Source: a virus
Virus record (IMG/VR): IMGVR_UViG_3300021495_000014
Location: 1 to 29,727 of that record
Strand: one strand, 5' to 3'
Length of the DNA stretch: 29,727 nt
The translations under genes were made by a program, and so were the position numbers. Of the stretch, positions 6,751 through 13,626 are shown piece by piece (within the stretch, counting starts at the first letter, position 1; each line of letters starts with the position of its first letter). Below the pieces are notes generated by a model. The model was not told where the DNA came from and searched no databases. It worked only from the letters and a program-made list of their open reading frames with translations.

Positions 6751-7061
6751 ATATGGAAAATACCAAAAATAAAGATTGGCGTATGGATAAGCATTTAGTA
6801 ATTATGAAATTATGGTTTTTAGCAACACAAATACGAGAATGCCCTGATAAGATCACTGATGACCCCGTTGGAAGAATTAAATTAAACAAAATAGGGAAGG
6901 CTTTCTCTGAGCTAATTATTCTTCTTCGGTGTCATGAAGGAGAATTAAGATTTATAGAAGAAGAAATGAAGAACATGAGCTGGTATGACAGTGTTATGCA
7001 GTATTTCAGAAAATCAACAAAGGAGAAAAGCAATGACCCAAACCAATTTCAAAGTAGGTGA
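6747..7061 (+). CDS. Hypothetical helical protein, 104 residues
   Basis: Begins MNMENTKNKDWRMDKHLVIM; a second in-frame ATG two codons later is an alternative start. It is predicted mostly helical, with a probable helix pair around residues 43-75. No family is recognised. The 3' end overlaps the KOW-like gene by 29 bases. Confidence 0.55.
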   Translation: MNMENTKNKDWRMDKHLVIMKLWFLATQIRECPDKITDDPVGRIKLNKIGKAFSELIILLRCHEGELRFIEEEMKNMSWYDSVMQYFRKSTKEKSNDPNQFQSR

Positions 7062-7224
7062 TAAAGTAAAAATTCTATCAAGCTATCATACTAGGGAACT
7101 TGAAATATGTGGAGAAGAGGCTATTGTAGTGCATGTATGCAATGACGAGCCTAAGCAAGTTAGAGTGGAAGTGCCAAATCGGGGTAAGTATTATTTGTTG
7201 TTGAGTGAGGTGGAGAAGATATGA
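7033..7224 (+). CDS. Small KOW/SH3-like beta-barrel protein, 63 residues
   Basis: The pattern FKVGDKVKILSSYHTRELEI, then GEEAIVVHVC and QVRVEV, is that of a small SH3-like or KOW-type barrel. The start ATG 7033 is chosen because AAAGGAGAAAAGCA precedes it; the frame is open further upstream to ATG 6985, but that start has no ribosome-binding site and lies well inside the preceding gene. It ends as ATGA into the amidase gene. Its partner is unknown. Confidence 0.55.
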   Translation: MTQTNFKVGDKVKILSSYHTRELEICGEEAIVVHVCNDEPKQVRVEVPNRGKYYLLLSEVEKI

Positions 7225-7766
7225 AAAAACACACCATCGTAATTGACCCAGGGCATGGAGGTAAAGACCCAGGAGCTGTTTATGCAGGATACAAAGAGAA
7301 AGATATAGTTTTGCCTATTGCATTATATCTGGGTGGGTTCTTATCTCATACCTCTTCTGAAGCTAATCTAAAAATAAATTGTGTCTATACCAGAACGGCT
7401 GATATATATGTGCCATTACGAGATAGGGCTTTCATTGCAAATAGCATAAAAGCAGATGCCTTTGTTAGCATTCATGTCAATGCCTCTCCTAAACATAATG
7501 CTAGAGGAGAAGAAATCTGGATTTACCCTGGTTCAATCAAAAGTGCCAAATTAGCAAATAGTATTGCTACATACATTGATGAGATAGTCCCTGGCAGGTT
7601 CAGAGGAGTTAAGGAAGGGAATTTTTATGTGTTAAGAAAAACCAAAATGCCTGCTGTTTTAATTGAAGTGGGTTTTTTAGATAATCCTTATACGCCATTG
7701 CATTCTTCACATACTCAAATCAGGGCAGCATTTTTGATTGCTAGTGGGATTAAGAATATTTGTTGA
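7221..7766 (+). CDS. N-acetylmuramoyl-L-alanine amidase (Amidase_3), phage endolysin
   Basis: A complete Amidase_3 catalytic domain of 181 residues that cleaves the amide bond between N-acetylmuramic acid and L-alanine in peptidoglycan. Zinc ligands are seen as H12 in IDPGHGG, E26 in YKEKD and H85 in SIHVNAS. The catalytic glutamate is E149 in LIEVGFLDNP. There is no signal peptide and no extra cell-wall-binding domain, as in many single-domain endolysins. Release would need a holin or similar protein, and none is evident in the window. It lies near the end of the plus-strand operon, facing a second cell-wall enzyme on the other strand. Confidence 0.92.
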   Translation: MKKHTIVIDPGHGGKDPGAVYAGYKEKDIVLPIALYLGGFLSHTSSEANLKINCVYTRTADIYVPLRDRAFIANSIKADAFVSIHVNASPKHNARGEEIWIYPGSIKSAKLANSIATYIDEIVPGRFRGVKEGNFYVLRKTKMPAVLIEVGFLDNPYTPLHSSHTQIRAAFLIASGIKNIC

Positions 7767-7787
7767 GTATTGAGTAAGGAGATAAAT

Positions 7788-8009
7788 ATGAAAGAAAAAC
7801 TTTGTAAACTTATTTGGCAGTGCCCTAAGTGTGGTAAGAAACATATATTTACGTATTGGTCAGAAGGAGAAGAACTTAGAATAATATTTTCTTGCCCAAA
7901 TAAAGACCTTTCTGAAAATGCAATTAATTTCAGTTGTGATAAATGTGGATGGAAGTTTAGAATTTGGATGGAAAAAGAAGAAGTAGAATATATTAAGAAA
8001 ATAAAGTAA
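7788..8009 (+). CDS. Zinc-ribbon protein, 73 residues
   Basis: Start ATG 7788 is chosen because AAGGAG precedes it by seven bases; the frame also contains an upstream TTG at 7770. Motifs CPKCGKKH near the N-terminus and CDKCGWKF near the C-terminus form two CxxC pairs, with a further single Cys (SCPNK) between. The product is probably a small metal-binding protein of unknown partner. A decayed copy of its 3' end lies about 140 bases downstream (8087-8141). Confidence 0.6.
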   Translation: MKEKLCKLIWQCPKCGKKHIFTYWSEGEELRIIFSCPNKDLSENAINFSCDKCGWKFRIWMEKEEVEYIKKIK

Positions 8010-8086
8010 ACTACCCCTCTCTTACGGAAGGTCTCCTTGCCTAATTATGATGAAAGAAAACACTCTTGTTAAGTTTGTTTCTAATG

Positions 8087-8141
8087 AAATGTGGTTGGGA
8101 ATTTAGAATTTGGTAGAGAAAGAAGAAGTAGTATATTAAAA
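8087..8141 (+). pseudogene. Decayed duplicate of the 3' end of the 7788-8009 gene
   Basis: AAATGTGGTTGGGAATTTAG (8087-8106) and the following AATTTGG, GAAAGAAGAAGTAG and TATATTAA match, with small changes and deletions, the end of the zinc-ribbon gene at about 7941-8000. An in-frame TAG appears just after the matching start, so it is not coding. It looks like a tandem partial duplication that has degenerated. The rest of 8010-8254 holds no gene I can support. Confidence 0.7.
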
Positions 8142-8150
8142 CTCACACGA

Positions 8151-8172
8151 GAATGCCCTGTATTGCATTTTT
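8151..8172 (+). terminator. Weak candidate terminator for the plus-strand operon
   Basis: AATGC (8152-8156) can pair with GCATT (8165-8169), followed directly by a run of T (8168-8172). It lies in the convergent region where a terminator is expected. The stem is only five pairs with little GC, so the call is tentative. Confidence 0.25.
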
Positions 8173-8254
8173 CGGCCTTATCCATATCAAACATCCTGTT
8201 TCAATTTAAACCCGCCTCAGAGGCTAAATATGTGGCAGTTTATTGCCTTAGAAA

Positions 8255-8749
8255 TTAAACTTTACCTTCTTCAATCAATCTTCCTCCACAAGCCTGTATA
8301 ATCTGTATAAAATTTTCAGGGCTAACCTTCCAAGGCTTGATGTGTGACCAATCAAATATCTTTACCAGCGGTGCAATACAACCTTCACTGCAAAAGTATT
8401 GGCCTTCTTTCTCTTTCTTCCATTTTGTAAACAAACCAAATCCAGCTACATAATCAAACTTGGCTTTCTTTTCTACAAGACCTAGAAAGAAGTTATGTAT
8501 AACACAAGCTTGTCCATCAGAGACCTCTAATCCCCATATCTCATACTCATCACCCTTTTTGTATCCTTTAAAAATTGGCCTGATATTCCACCTTACATTT
8601 AACAACTGATACCAGTGTTCAGGCCAGCACTCAATTGTATGGTTGTCATCGCAAATATAGGCAATATGACTATAATCTGATTGGGTTTCCCACTTAATGA
8701 CCTTAGCTAGCCAGTCAGTGCCTTTGTAGGCGAGAAATTTAATCAGCAT
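8255..8749 (-). CDS. Permuted NlpC/P60 (YiiX/YebB-like, C92-type) papain-fold hydrolase
   Basis: A 164-residue protein. The motif DYSHIAYICDD supplies a histidine (H28), and QYFCSEGC supplies a cysteine (C120) well after it. The His-before-Cys order is characteristic of permuted NlpC/P60 enzymes such as YiiX and YebB. Family members hydrolyse peptide or amide bonds in peptidoglycan or lipid-linked substrates. The last gene of the late operon, it probably assists lysis or wall penetration. Its operon link to the lipoprotein gene upstream is interrupted by the TnpB element. Removing the element would place its ATG only a few dozen bases after the lipoprotein stop. Confidence 0.72.
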   Translation of the reverse strand: MLIKFLAYKGTDWLAKVIKWETQSDYSHIAYICDDNHTIECWPEHWYQLLNVRWNIRPIFKGYKKGDEYEIWGLEVSDGQACVIHNFFLGLVEKKAKFDYVAGFGLFTKWKKEKEGQYFCSEGCIAPLVKIFDWSHIKPWKVSPENFIQIIQACGGRLIEEGKV

Positions 8750-8754
8750 ATTAC

Positions 8755-8860
8755 AAAGCCCCCCACAAATTTAACCGTTCCAGACTTAATGGACATTTAT
8801 CCCCCCCCTGTCTGGTTTAAGGAGACGGATTGCTTCCTAGCTACTCTCTCGGCAAGAAGT
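8755..8860 (-). ncRNA. Candidate omega RNA 3' part of the second TnpB element
   Basis: The same right-end hairpin as in copy 1 is present on the minus strand: on the plus strand CCAGAC is at 8780-8785 and GTCTGG at 8810-8815. The loop differs (a run of G instead of GGAAGG) but the stem is unchanged. The element ends at 8775 and the predicted guide (minus strand) begins TTAAATTTGTGGGG. Transcription of this RNA is inferred only. Confidence 0.35.
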
Positions 8861-9854
8861 TTGATATTGATTGCCCCAATTATATCAGCATCTTCCTTAT
8901 GCCCACAGCCAATACAATGGAACAATTCTCCTTGCCGATTCGCTTTATCAGTTAATCCACATAACGGGCAAGTAAGGGAAGTATTACATGGATTAACCTT
9001 TATCACCCCAAAACCTTTGAGGCTTGAAAGCTCTATCAATTTCTTTGCCAACCACTTATATGGCCAATTATTATTATCTCTCCTAAATTTTTTAGTTCTA
9101 TTTTTCTTACCTTTAAACAATAAATCCTCAACAGCAAAATCAGTATCAGGATAAAGTTTTATTAGCTCTTTAGCATAATGATTAAGCCATTGTTTAGTAG
9201 GTGATAAACAACGCTTATAAGTTCTCCATTTCGTTCTTATTCTTAAATCTTTCAATTCTTTACCTAGGATTTTACCATCAGAAGTTACAATCGGTTTATT
9301 TAAACCTACATCAATGCCGATAATATTCATATTTTCTCGTTTAATTTCAGAAAACTCCACAAAGCATTGCATATAATAATTGCCATTGATTTTCAATAAT
9401 TTAAAGCCCCTTCTTAATTTTCCTTTATTAACTGCTTCGTTAAAGATTTTAGTCCGTTTACAAGGCAGAATTATCCTTTTTCTTGGTGTAGTAGAAATTA
9501 CTTTAAACCAAATATCAAACTCTTTTGTTTTAAATTCAGGAATATATAGGCACTAAACTGATTTAAATCTATTTCCTTGCCTTTGAAATATGGTCTTTCT
9601 TTTTGATTAGTTTTTCTTGCACCTTTAACTATTTGCCAAGCTTTTTGAGAAGCATCCCTAACAAGTCTTCCACCCCTGCAATATTCTTTAGGAGGATATA
9701 AACCTTTTATGTCTTTAAATGTCCAAAACAGCTTTATTTTATGATTTACTTGGTCTTGCCAGAAAGAGAGAAGCTTATTTAATTCTTTGGTCTTTCCTTT
9801 ATTCGCATAAATTTTCAATTTGTAAGATTTAATCATAATTTACCTTATTTGATT
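8775..9854 (-). mobile_element. TnpB-only IS200/IS605-type element, copy 2 (inverted)
   Basis: An inverted near-copy of 107-1184, bounded on the minus strand by TTTAT (9859-9855) on the left and GGAACGG ending at 8775 on the right. It lies between the lipoprotein gene and the NlpC/P60-like gene. It contains no tnpA. Its left end overlaps the last codons and the stop of the lipoprotein gene. Confidence 0.75.
8797..9836 (-). pseudogene. tnpB: Frameshifted tnpB, copy 2
   Basis: The same protein as the intact copy, but a single T is missing near 9543 (CCTATATATTCC instead of CCTATATTATTCC). This shifts the frame after QFSAYI and stops translation at 112 residues. Past that point the original frame is open to the stop at 8797, keeping RuvC D, E and D and the four cysteines. 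One deletion therefore appears to be the only disabling change. Substitutions relative to copy 1 are scattered. A sequencing or assembly error at this spot is an alternative. Confidence 0.85.
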
Positions 9855-10216
9855 ATAAACTTTATCATATACGGCACTACCTTCTCTATTATATCTTTAC
9901 CCACAAGATAAGTAAACCTCTGCCATAATCCTAATAATTTACCCTTCTCACACTCTGTCAATTCCTCTGCTGTTTTCCCTTTCACTGTTTGTTCAATCTC
10001 ATCCAGAATGTTTAAAGCCTCAGCAGGCAATTTATTTATATCGTCACCTAGTGCAGCTTGCCAGTAACAAGTAGAGAACCCACTATGTTCACATAAGACC
10101 TGAGCTAACTCATCGGCCTGTTTCATAAAACCTTCATAATTTCTAGTGAGCTTACTCGTATGCCCAGCACAGCCTAAAAATATAAAACAGAAAAGGATAA
10201 TGGATAGTTTTTTCAT
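9845..10216 (-). CDS. Phage-encoded lipoprotein
   Basis: A 123-residue protein with a lipoprotein signal, MKKLSIILFCFIFLGCAGH, Cys16 being the likely lipidated residue. The start at 10216 is preferred over the upstream in-frame ATG (10249) because AGGAGGCAAAG precedes it and it opens directly with the signal. The mature part is helical and carries three further cysteines. It lies among lysis and cell-envelope genes and may act in lysis or superinfection exclusion, but it lacks the proline-rich look of classical outer-membrane spanins. Its last residues, FIIK and the stop, lie in sequence shared with the left end of the TnpB element, so the original C-terminus may have differed. Confidence 0.6.
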   Translation of the reverse strand: MKKLSIILFCFIFLGCAGHTSKLTRNYEGFMKQADELAQVLCEHSGFSTCYWQAALGDDINKLPAEALNILDEIEQTVKGKTAEELTECEKGKLLGLWQRFTYLVGKDIIEKVVPYMIKFIIK

Positions 10217-10229
10217 CTTTGCCTCCTGC

Positions 10230-10415
10230 TTAATTTTTAAAATATTCAATCAAGTTAAGTAACCTCTCAAATTTTTTACTCAATTCAAGCAATTGTTCTA
10301 TAAGTCTTTTGCATTCCTCTGGGTCTTCTGTTTCAGGGCATCTAGTCCTAGCTTCCATTGCCCACTGCTTAATCAAAGTAATAAGTCTTCTGGCTTCTAT
10401 TTCTTGTTTATTCAT
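10230..10415 (-). CDS. Small helical hypothetical protein, 61 residues
   Basis: Begins MNKQEIEARRLITLIKQWAM. It is highly charged with probable coiled-coil character, includes a short acidic CPETEDPEEC segment, and has no membrane span. It starts as ATGA overlapping the stop of the phosphoesterase gene, so it is probably translated by coupling. Function unknown. Confidence 0.55.
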   Translation of the reverse strand: MNKQEIEARRLITLIKQWAMEARTRCPETEDPEECKRLIEQLLELSKKFERLLNLIEYFKN

Positions 10416-11068
10416 AATGTCTTAATTTCCACCTGACCTCTTTCAATTTCTACCCAGCTTCTGCTATCTAACCAATCACCACAATCAGCTAATTTTTGCC
10501 CTGTCTCCAATGTATGGACAGAAGGATAATGGGTATGTCCGATAACCAATATTCTGCACCAACGAGCTTTTTCTAAGAATGAAAATGCTTCAGCATATAT
10601 TTGCCCTATTTTCTCTTTCCATTTTTCTCTATCTCTTAGCTTCCATTCACTGGGTGAATTGAAAAACCAAGGTGCAAACTTTGATAACAACCTCCAATTC
10701 CAATGTTTACAAAGAGGGTCAAATTGATAACCATGCACAAAACCTATTCTGCCCATACGGTAAAAAGGGTATACGATGACTTCCATGCCCAATAATTCAG
10801 GGAGTTTCTTATCTAGCTCTTCATCATGATTACCTGTTATAAAAATTGCTTCAGTCTCCTTCACAATTTTCTTGACTGCCTTTATCAACTCTTGTCCCAT
10901 GTAGCAATTTTTAATTTCCTTTACGGAGCATCTAATTAAATCAAAAATATCTCCACAAAATATAACTTTGTCTGCTCCACAGGCATAATCAGCAAAAGGA
11001 ATGAAATATTGCGATGTATAAGGAATGTGAAGGTCGCTAATGCAAATTATCTTCTTATTTGTTATCAT
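10412..11068 (-). CDS. Calcineurin-type metallophosphoesterase
   Basis: A 218-residue protein with the full set of metallophosphoesterase motifs: D12-x-H14 (ISDLHIP), G39-D40 (CGDIFD), G79-N80-H81-D82, H112 in FVHGY and G177-H178-T179-H180. Two metal ions would be bound and a phosphomonoester or diester cleaved. The arrangement resembles LpxH/UDP-2,3-diacylglucosamine hydrolase-like and YfcE-like enzymes; the substrate is not known. Its position in a late operon beside protease, lipoprotein and wall hydrolase genes is unusual and hints at an envelope or nucleic-acid processing role. Confidence 0.85.
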   Translation of the reverse strand: MITNKKIICISDLHIPYTSQYFIPFADYACGADKVIFCGDIFDLIRCSVKEIKNCYMGQELIKAVKKIVKETEAIFITGNHDEELDKKLPELLGMEVIVYPFYRMGRIGFVHGYQFDPLCKHWNWRLLSKFAPWFFNSPSEWKLRDREKWKEKIGQIYAEAFSFLEKARWCRILVIGHTHYPSVHTLETGQKLADCGDWLDSRSWVEIERGQVEIKTL

Positions 11069-11071
11069 TTT

Positions 11072-11389
11072 CTACTGAATGGTTATTTTTTCGTCCACCA
11101 TTTCAGCACTCATACTTGCCTCTTTCTCTGCTTCAGTCATAGGGATATTTTTTAAGAGAAATGCTATATCTTCCACTGTTAGATATAAAGCAAACCAACC
11201 GCCAAAGGTAATAAAAGCTACATCCTTGACTTTTGCTTCTACTGATTTGAGCATATTGTAAAATACCAACTTTTCATTTTTACCCTTGATATAAAATGTA
11301 AAATGGCCTTTCCCGCATGTCAGAGCGTAGTTATCACCTTCAGCTTGCCTTATCCTCCAATTCTCATTTTCTGCAATTACTTTGCTCAT
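11072..11389 (-). CDS. Hypothetical protein, 105 residues
   Basis: The N-terminal half is beta-rich (NWRIRQAEGDNYALTCGKGH, then TFYIKGK). A helical region and an acidic methionine-containing tail follow. No domain is recognised. It starts as ATGA overlapping the protease stop, and its own stop lies three bases before the phosphoesterase start. Confidence 0.55.
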   Translation of the reverse strand: MSKVIAENENWRIRQAEGDNYALTCGKGHFTFYIKGKNEKLVFYNMLKSVEAKVKDVAFITFGGWFALYLTVEDIAFLLKNIPMTEAEKEASMSAEMVDEKITIQ

Positions 11390-12384
11390 TTATCTTTTTC
11401 TCCTTTATCTACCAATCTCCAACCGCTACCACTATAGCCTCCTCTAATTACATTCTCGTTCTTTACCAAGATTACATCATCAAATAAAGCATTAAATTGA
11501 CCATAATTAACTTGAATGGTAGCAGAAGGGTCAGTTACAATCGTTTTGTAACTGCACCAAAACGAAGACCCGATTACTTTATCCTTTTCTTTCACTTTCT
11601 TTATTGGAACAGCAAAACTATATCCTTCTTTCACCATATACTCTGCTTTACATATCACTCCTACTTGCTCACTTCCAGCAAATAACAAACCAATAAATGG
11701 TAAATCCTCATCAAACGAACTATCAGCAATTTTGGCTATATGTTTAACTGAGGGCTCGTAAACAGCAAAATCAATATGATTTACATTATCTCTAGATAAA
11801 CTAAGTCTACTTGAACTCCCAACTAATTTAGCTAGAAAGTTAAGTGCTTTTGTAACAAAATTACCAATTGGGCATCCCATATCCATTGGAATGATTTGTT
11901 TATGCCAATGATATTCCCCCACCACATTATCTGGGTTTTGTTTTCCATGATATGGGCCCGGCTGTAAAATCCGTTTTTCCTTAATCTGTTCAGGACTTAA
12001 ACTTGCATCAGGCGTTAATACATGACTATTAGAAGCTACTAAGACTTTATCTTCCTTATAGACAGGGAATATCCCCAGACTGCCAGCGGAAATGAGCCAG
12101 TTCCCTATACTAAGCCCTATAGTTACAGGACGAGTTCTGGCTGTCTTATCTACTTTTAATGCCTTTACTTCACCAATCTCAACAACATCTAATCTTGTCT
12201 TATTGTGATATCTTGGAAATAAATCCTTCTTGCTGATATAATCTATAGGCAATTTCTTTTTCACATATACTCTAATGCCCCTTTGTTCTGTCTCTTTACC
12301 TCTCTCTATCACTGGTAAAAGTGTATTAGAGTGGCCAATATATCCTCTTTTTTCCTTAAGCTGTTTATGTAATGTTTTAATCAT
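11386..12384 (-). CDS. Trypsin-like (chymotrypsin-fold) serine protease with rearranged C-terminal part
   Basis: The start at 12384 (MIKTLHKQLKEKRG) is preferred because GAGAGGAAAAGG precedes it; the upstream ATG 12408 is an alternative. Numbered from that upstream Met, the catalytic triad is H129 in SNSHVL, D213 in HIDFAVY and S326 in GGYSGSG. The N-terminal part (GIRVYVKKKLP, then VVEIGEVKAL) and the ILQPGPYHG segment match a family of bacterial trypsin-like proteases that read their own N-terminal domain. In that family GDSGS is normally followed by VGLLFAGS; here GLLFAGS (240-246) comes about 80 residues before the catalytic Ser, which lies only 14 residues from the C-terminus. The probable role is cleavage of a virion or host protein during late infection. 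The target is unknown. Confidence 0.75.
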   Translation of the reverse strand: MIKTLHKQLKEKRGYIGHSNTLLPVIERGKETEQRGIRVYVKKKLPIDYISKKDLFPRYHNKTRLDVVEIGEVKALKVDKTARTRPVTIGLSIGNWLISAGSLGIFPVYKEDKVLVASNSHVLTPDASLSPEQIKEKRILQPGPYHGKQNPDNVVGEYHWHKQIIPMDMGCPIGNFVTKALNFLAKLVGSSSRLSLSRDNVNHIDFAVYEPSVKHIAKIADSSFDEDLPFIGLLFAGSEQVGVICKAEYMVKEGYSFAVPIKKVKEKDKVIGSSFWCSYKTIVTDPSATIQVNYGQFNALFDDVILVKNENVIRGGYSGSGWRLVDKGEKDK

Positions 12385-12565
12385 CCTTTTCCTCTCTATA
12401 TAAATCAAAAATTTCCTTCAGTCTTTTTCGTAATTTAGTTTTAAGCCTACCTCTTTTACCCATATAAATTTCATGTAAATTATTCACAGTTTCAGTCTTA
12501 GCCTTGCGTAATCGCTTAATTTCGTCCTTTAGTGCCTTCTCTATATTAAATATGTCAACCGCCAT
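12377..12565 (-). CDS. Small basic coiled-coil protein, 62 residues
   Basis: A lysine/arginine-rich helical protein with segments such as EIKRLRKAKTETVNNLHEIY and RGRLKTKLRKRLKEIFDLY. It starts as TAATG directly on the stop of the adaptor gene and overlaps the start of the protease gene by a few codons. No domain is recognised. Proximity to both suggests a virion-assembly role. Confidence 0.5.
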   Translation of the reverse strand: MAVDIFNIEKALKDEIKRLRKAKTETVNNLHEIYMGKRGRLKTKLRKRLKEIFDLYREEKDD

Positions 12566-13239
12566 TATCTGTATAGAGGTCTGTGGAAAAGGAACTTGCC
12601 TTTGCCTTCACTGAGAGTTCTATCCCAATCCTTGAATGAAAATGCAGGAGTGTGTCCTGTTTTACCTCGTCCTATCACTCGGTTATACTCATTCTCAAGC
12701 TTATCTGCTAAAGCTGTGTATTGGCTTGTTTTGCTTCTATAATCCACTACATCAGCATCAATAGTGCTGTCTTTGGATTGAGCAAATCTAGCCGCTAACA
12801 TTCTAAAACAATAAGAGGTAGCCAATTTAACAACCAGCCTTGTATCACTCTCTGGGATTGTTCCCTCGTTATGTAAAGTAGTATACCATACTCTTAAACT
12901 TTCACTAGAAGATGGAGTATCATACTTCAAACGGAGATAATAAAGCTCATTCTTGAAATAAACAGCATATTTTTCTTCTTTAATAATTCTGGGTTCTTGC
13001 TTTCCTGCTGGATATTCCACCATTTTTATCCAACTGAAAGTTCCAATAAAATCATCAGGCAATAAGAAATCATAGCTACTACCATCACCATCATACTCTT
13101 TCATTCTAATTCTGGGTCTATCCTTTGAATATTGATGAATTGCATCATCCAAGGCTTGAGATTTATCGGGGTCAGTAAGAAATTCAGCCGTATCCTTTAA
13201 TTCTTTATCTATCCTTTTTAAAAATTCTTCTTTAGTCAT
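12565..13239 (-). CDS. Head-tail adaptor-like virion protein
   Basis: A 224-residue protein resembling a common family of phage adaptor/connector proteins. Visible hallmarks are an N-terminal helix ending in AIHQYSKDRPR, then YDFLLPDDF, then MVEYPAGKQEPR, a VYF...LRLKYDTP strand pair, RVWYTTLHNEGTIPESD and the helical VDYRSKTSQYTALADKLE. I recognise this order of motifs from uncultured siphophage genomes, where it is usually labelled as connector or structural. It would sit at the head-tail junction. AGAGG precedes the start. Confidence 0.65.
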   Translation of the reverse strand: MTKEEFLKRIDKELKDTAEFLTDPDKSQALDDAIHQYSKDRPRIRMKEYDGDGSSYDFLLPDDFIGTFSWIKMVEYPAGKQEPRIIKEEKYAVYFKNELYYLRLKYDTPSSSESLRVWYTTLHNEGTIPESDTRLVVKLATSYCFRMLAARFAQSKDSTIDADVVDYRSKTSQYTALADKLENEYNRVIGRGKTGHTPAFSFKDWDRTLSEGKGKFLFHRPLYR

Positions 13240-13270
13240 CCAAAACCTCTTAACTTATTATTGATACCAA

Positions 13271-13624
13271 CTAACCAGAAGTCAATCTAGAAACCTTAAA
13301 TAAACATGATTCATGCAACCGTGCATTAGTTTTATATTTGCTATCATAAATAACATCAACAATCAATTCCTTTTGTTCTGTTTTATTCCGCCTATTGATA
13401 ATTTTCAAATCATCATCTGATAAAAAAATATAAACAGGATTATCCACATCAACAGACACATCCTCTCTATCATTCACAACCCTACCAGTAAATACATCTT
13501 TCAATGTCCACTTAATGGATTTAATCAGGCTAGCCGAGATAGTATCTCCATCCTCATCAGTAAAGCTAGCCTGAATCACTACACTACCTTTTTCAGTAAT
13601 GCTAAATTCTAAATCTATTGGCAT
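13271..13624 (-). CDS. Ig-like beta-sandwich virion protein
   Basis: A 117-residue protein with alternating strands: VVIQASFTDEDGDTI, IKWTLKDVFTGRVVNDRED, VYIFLSDDDLKI and LIVDVIYDS. This is the pattern of a small Ig-like domain found in phage structural genes. It lies two bases after the preceding stop and just upstream of the adaptor gene. The fold is inferred from the strand pattern; the exact role (neck, decoration or tail) is not known. Confidence 0.55.
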   Translation of the reverse strand: MPIDLEFSITEKGSVVIQASFTDEDGDTISASLIKSIKWTLKDVFTGRVVNDREDVSVDVDNPVYIFLSDDDLKIINRRNKTEQKELIVDVIYDSKYKTNARLHESCLFKVSRLTSG

Positions 13625-13626
13625 CC

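Noticed and set aside
8205-8216. GCCTCAGAGGC near-palindrome in the convergent region
   Set aside because: As a hairpin it leaves only three pairs once a loop is allowed, and no T run follows on either strand.
8789-9154. Plus-strand open frame of 121 codons over the tnpB pseudogene
   Set aside because: Antisense shadow of the pseudogene with no ribosome-binding site.
10230-10415. Holin candidate among small late genes
   Set aside because: The 61-residue product is charged and helical with no membrane-spanning stretch. No other small late ORF shows a transmembrane pattern except signal-peptide proteins.
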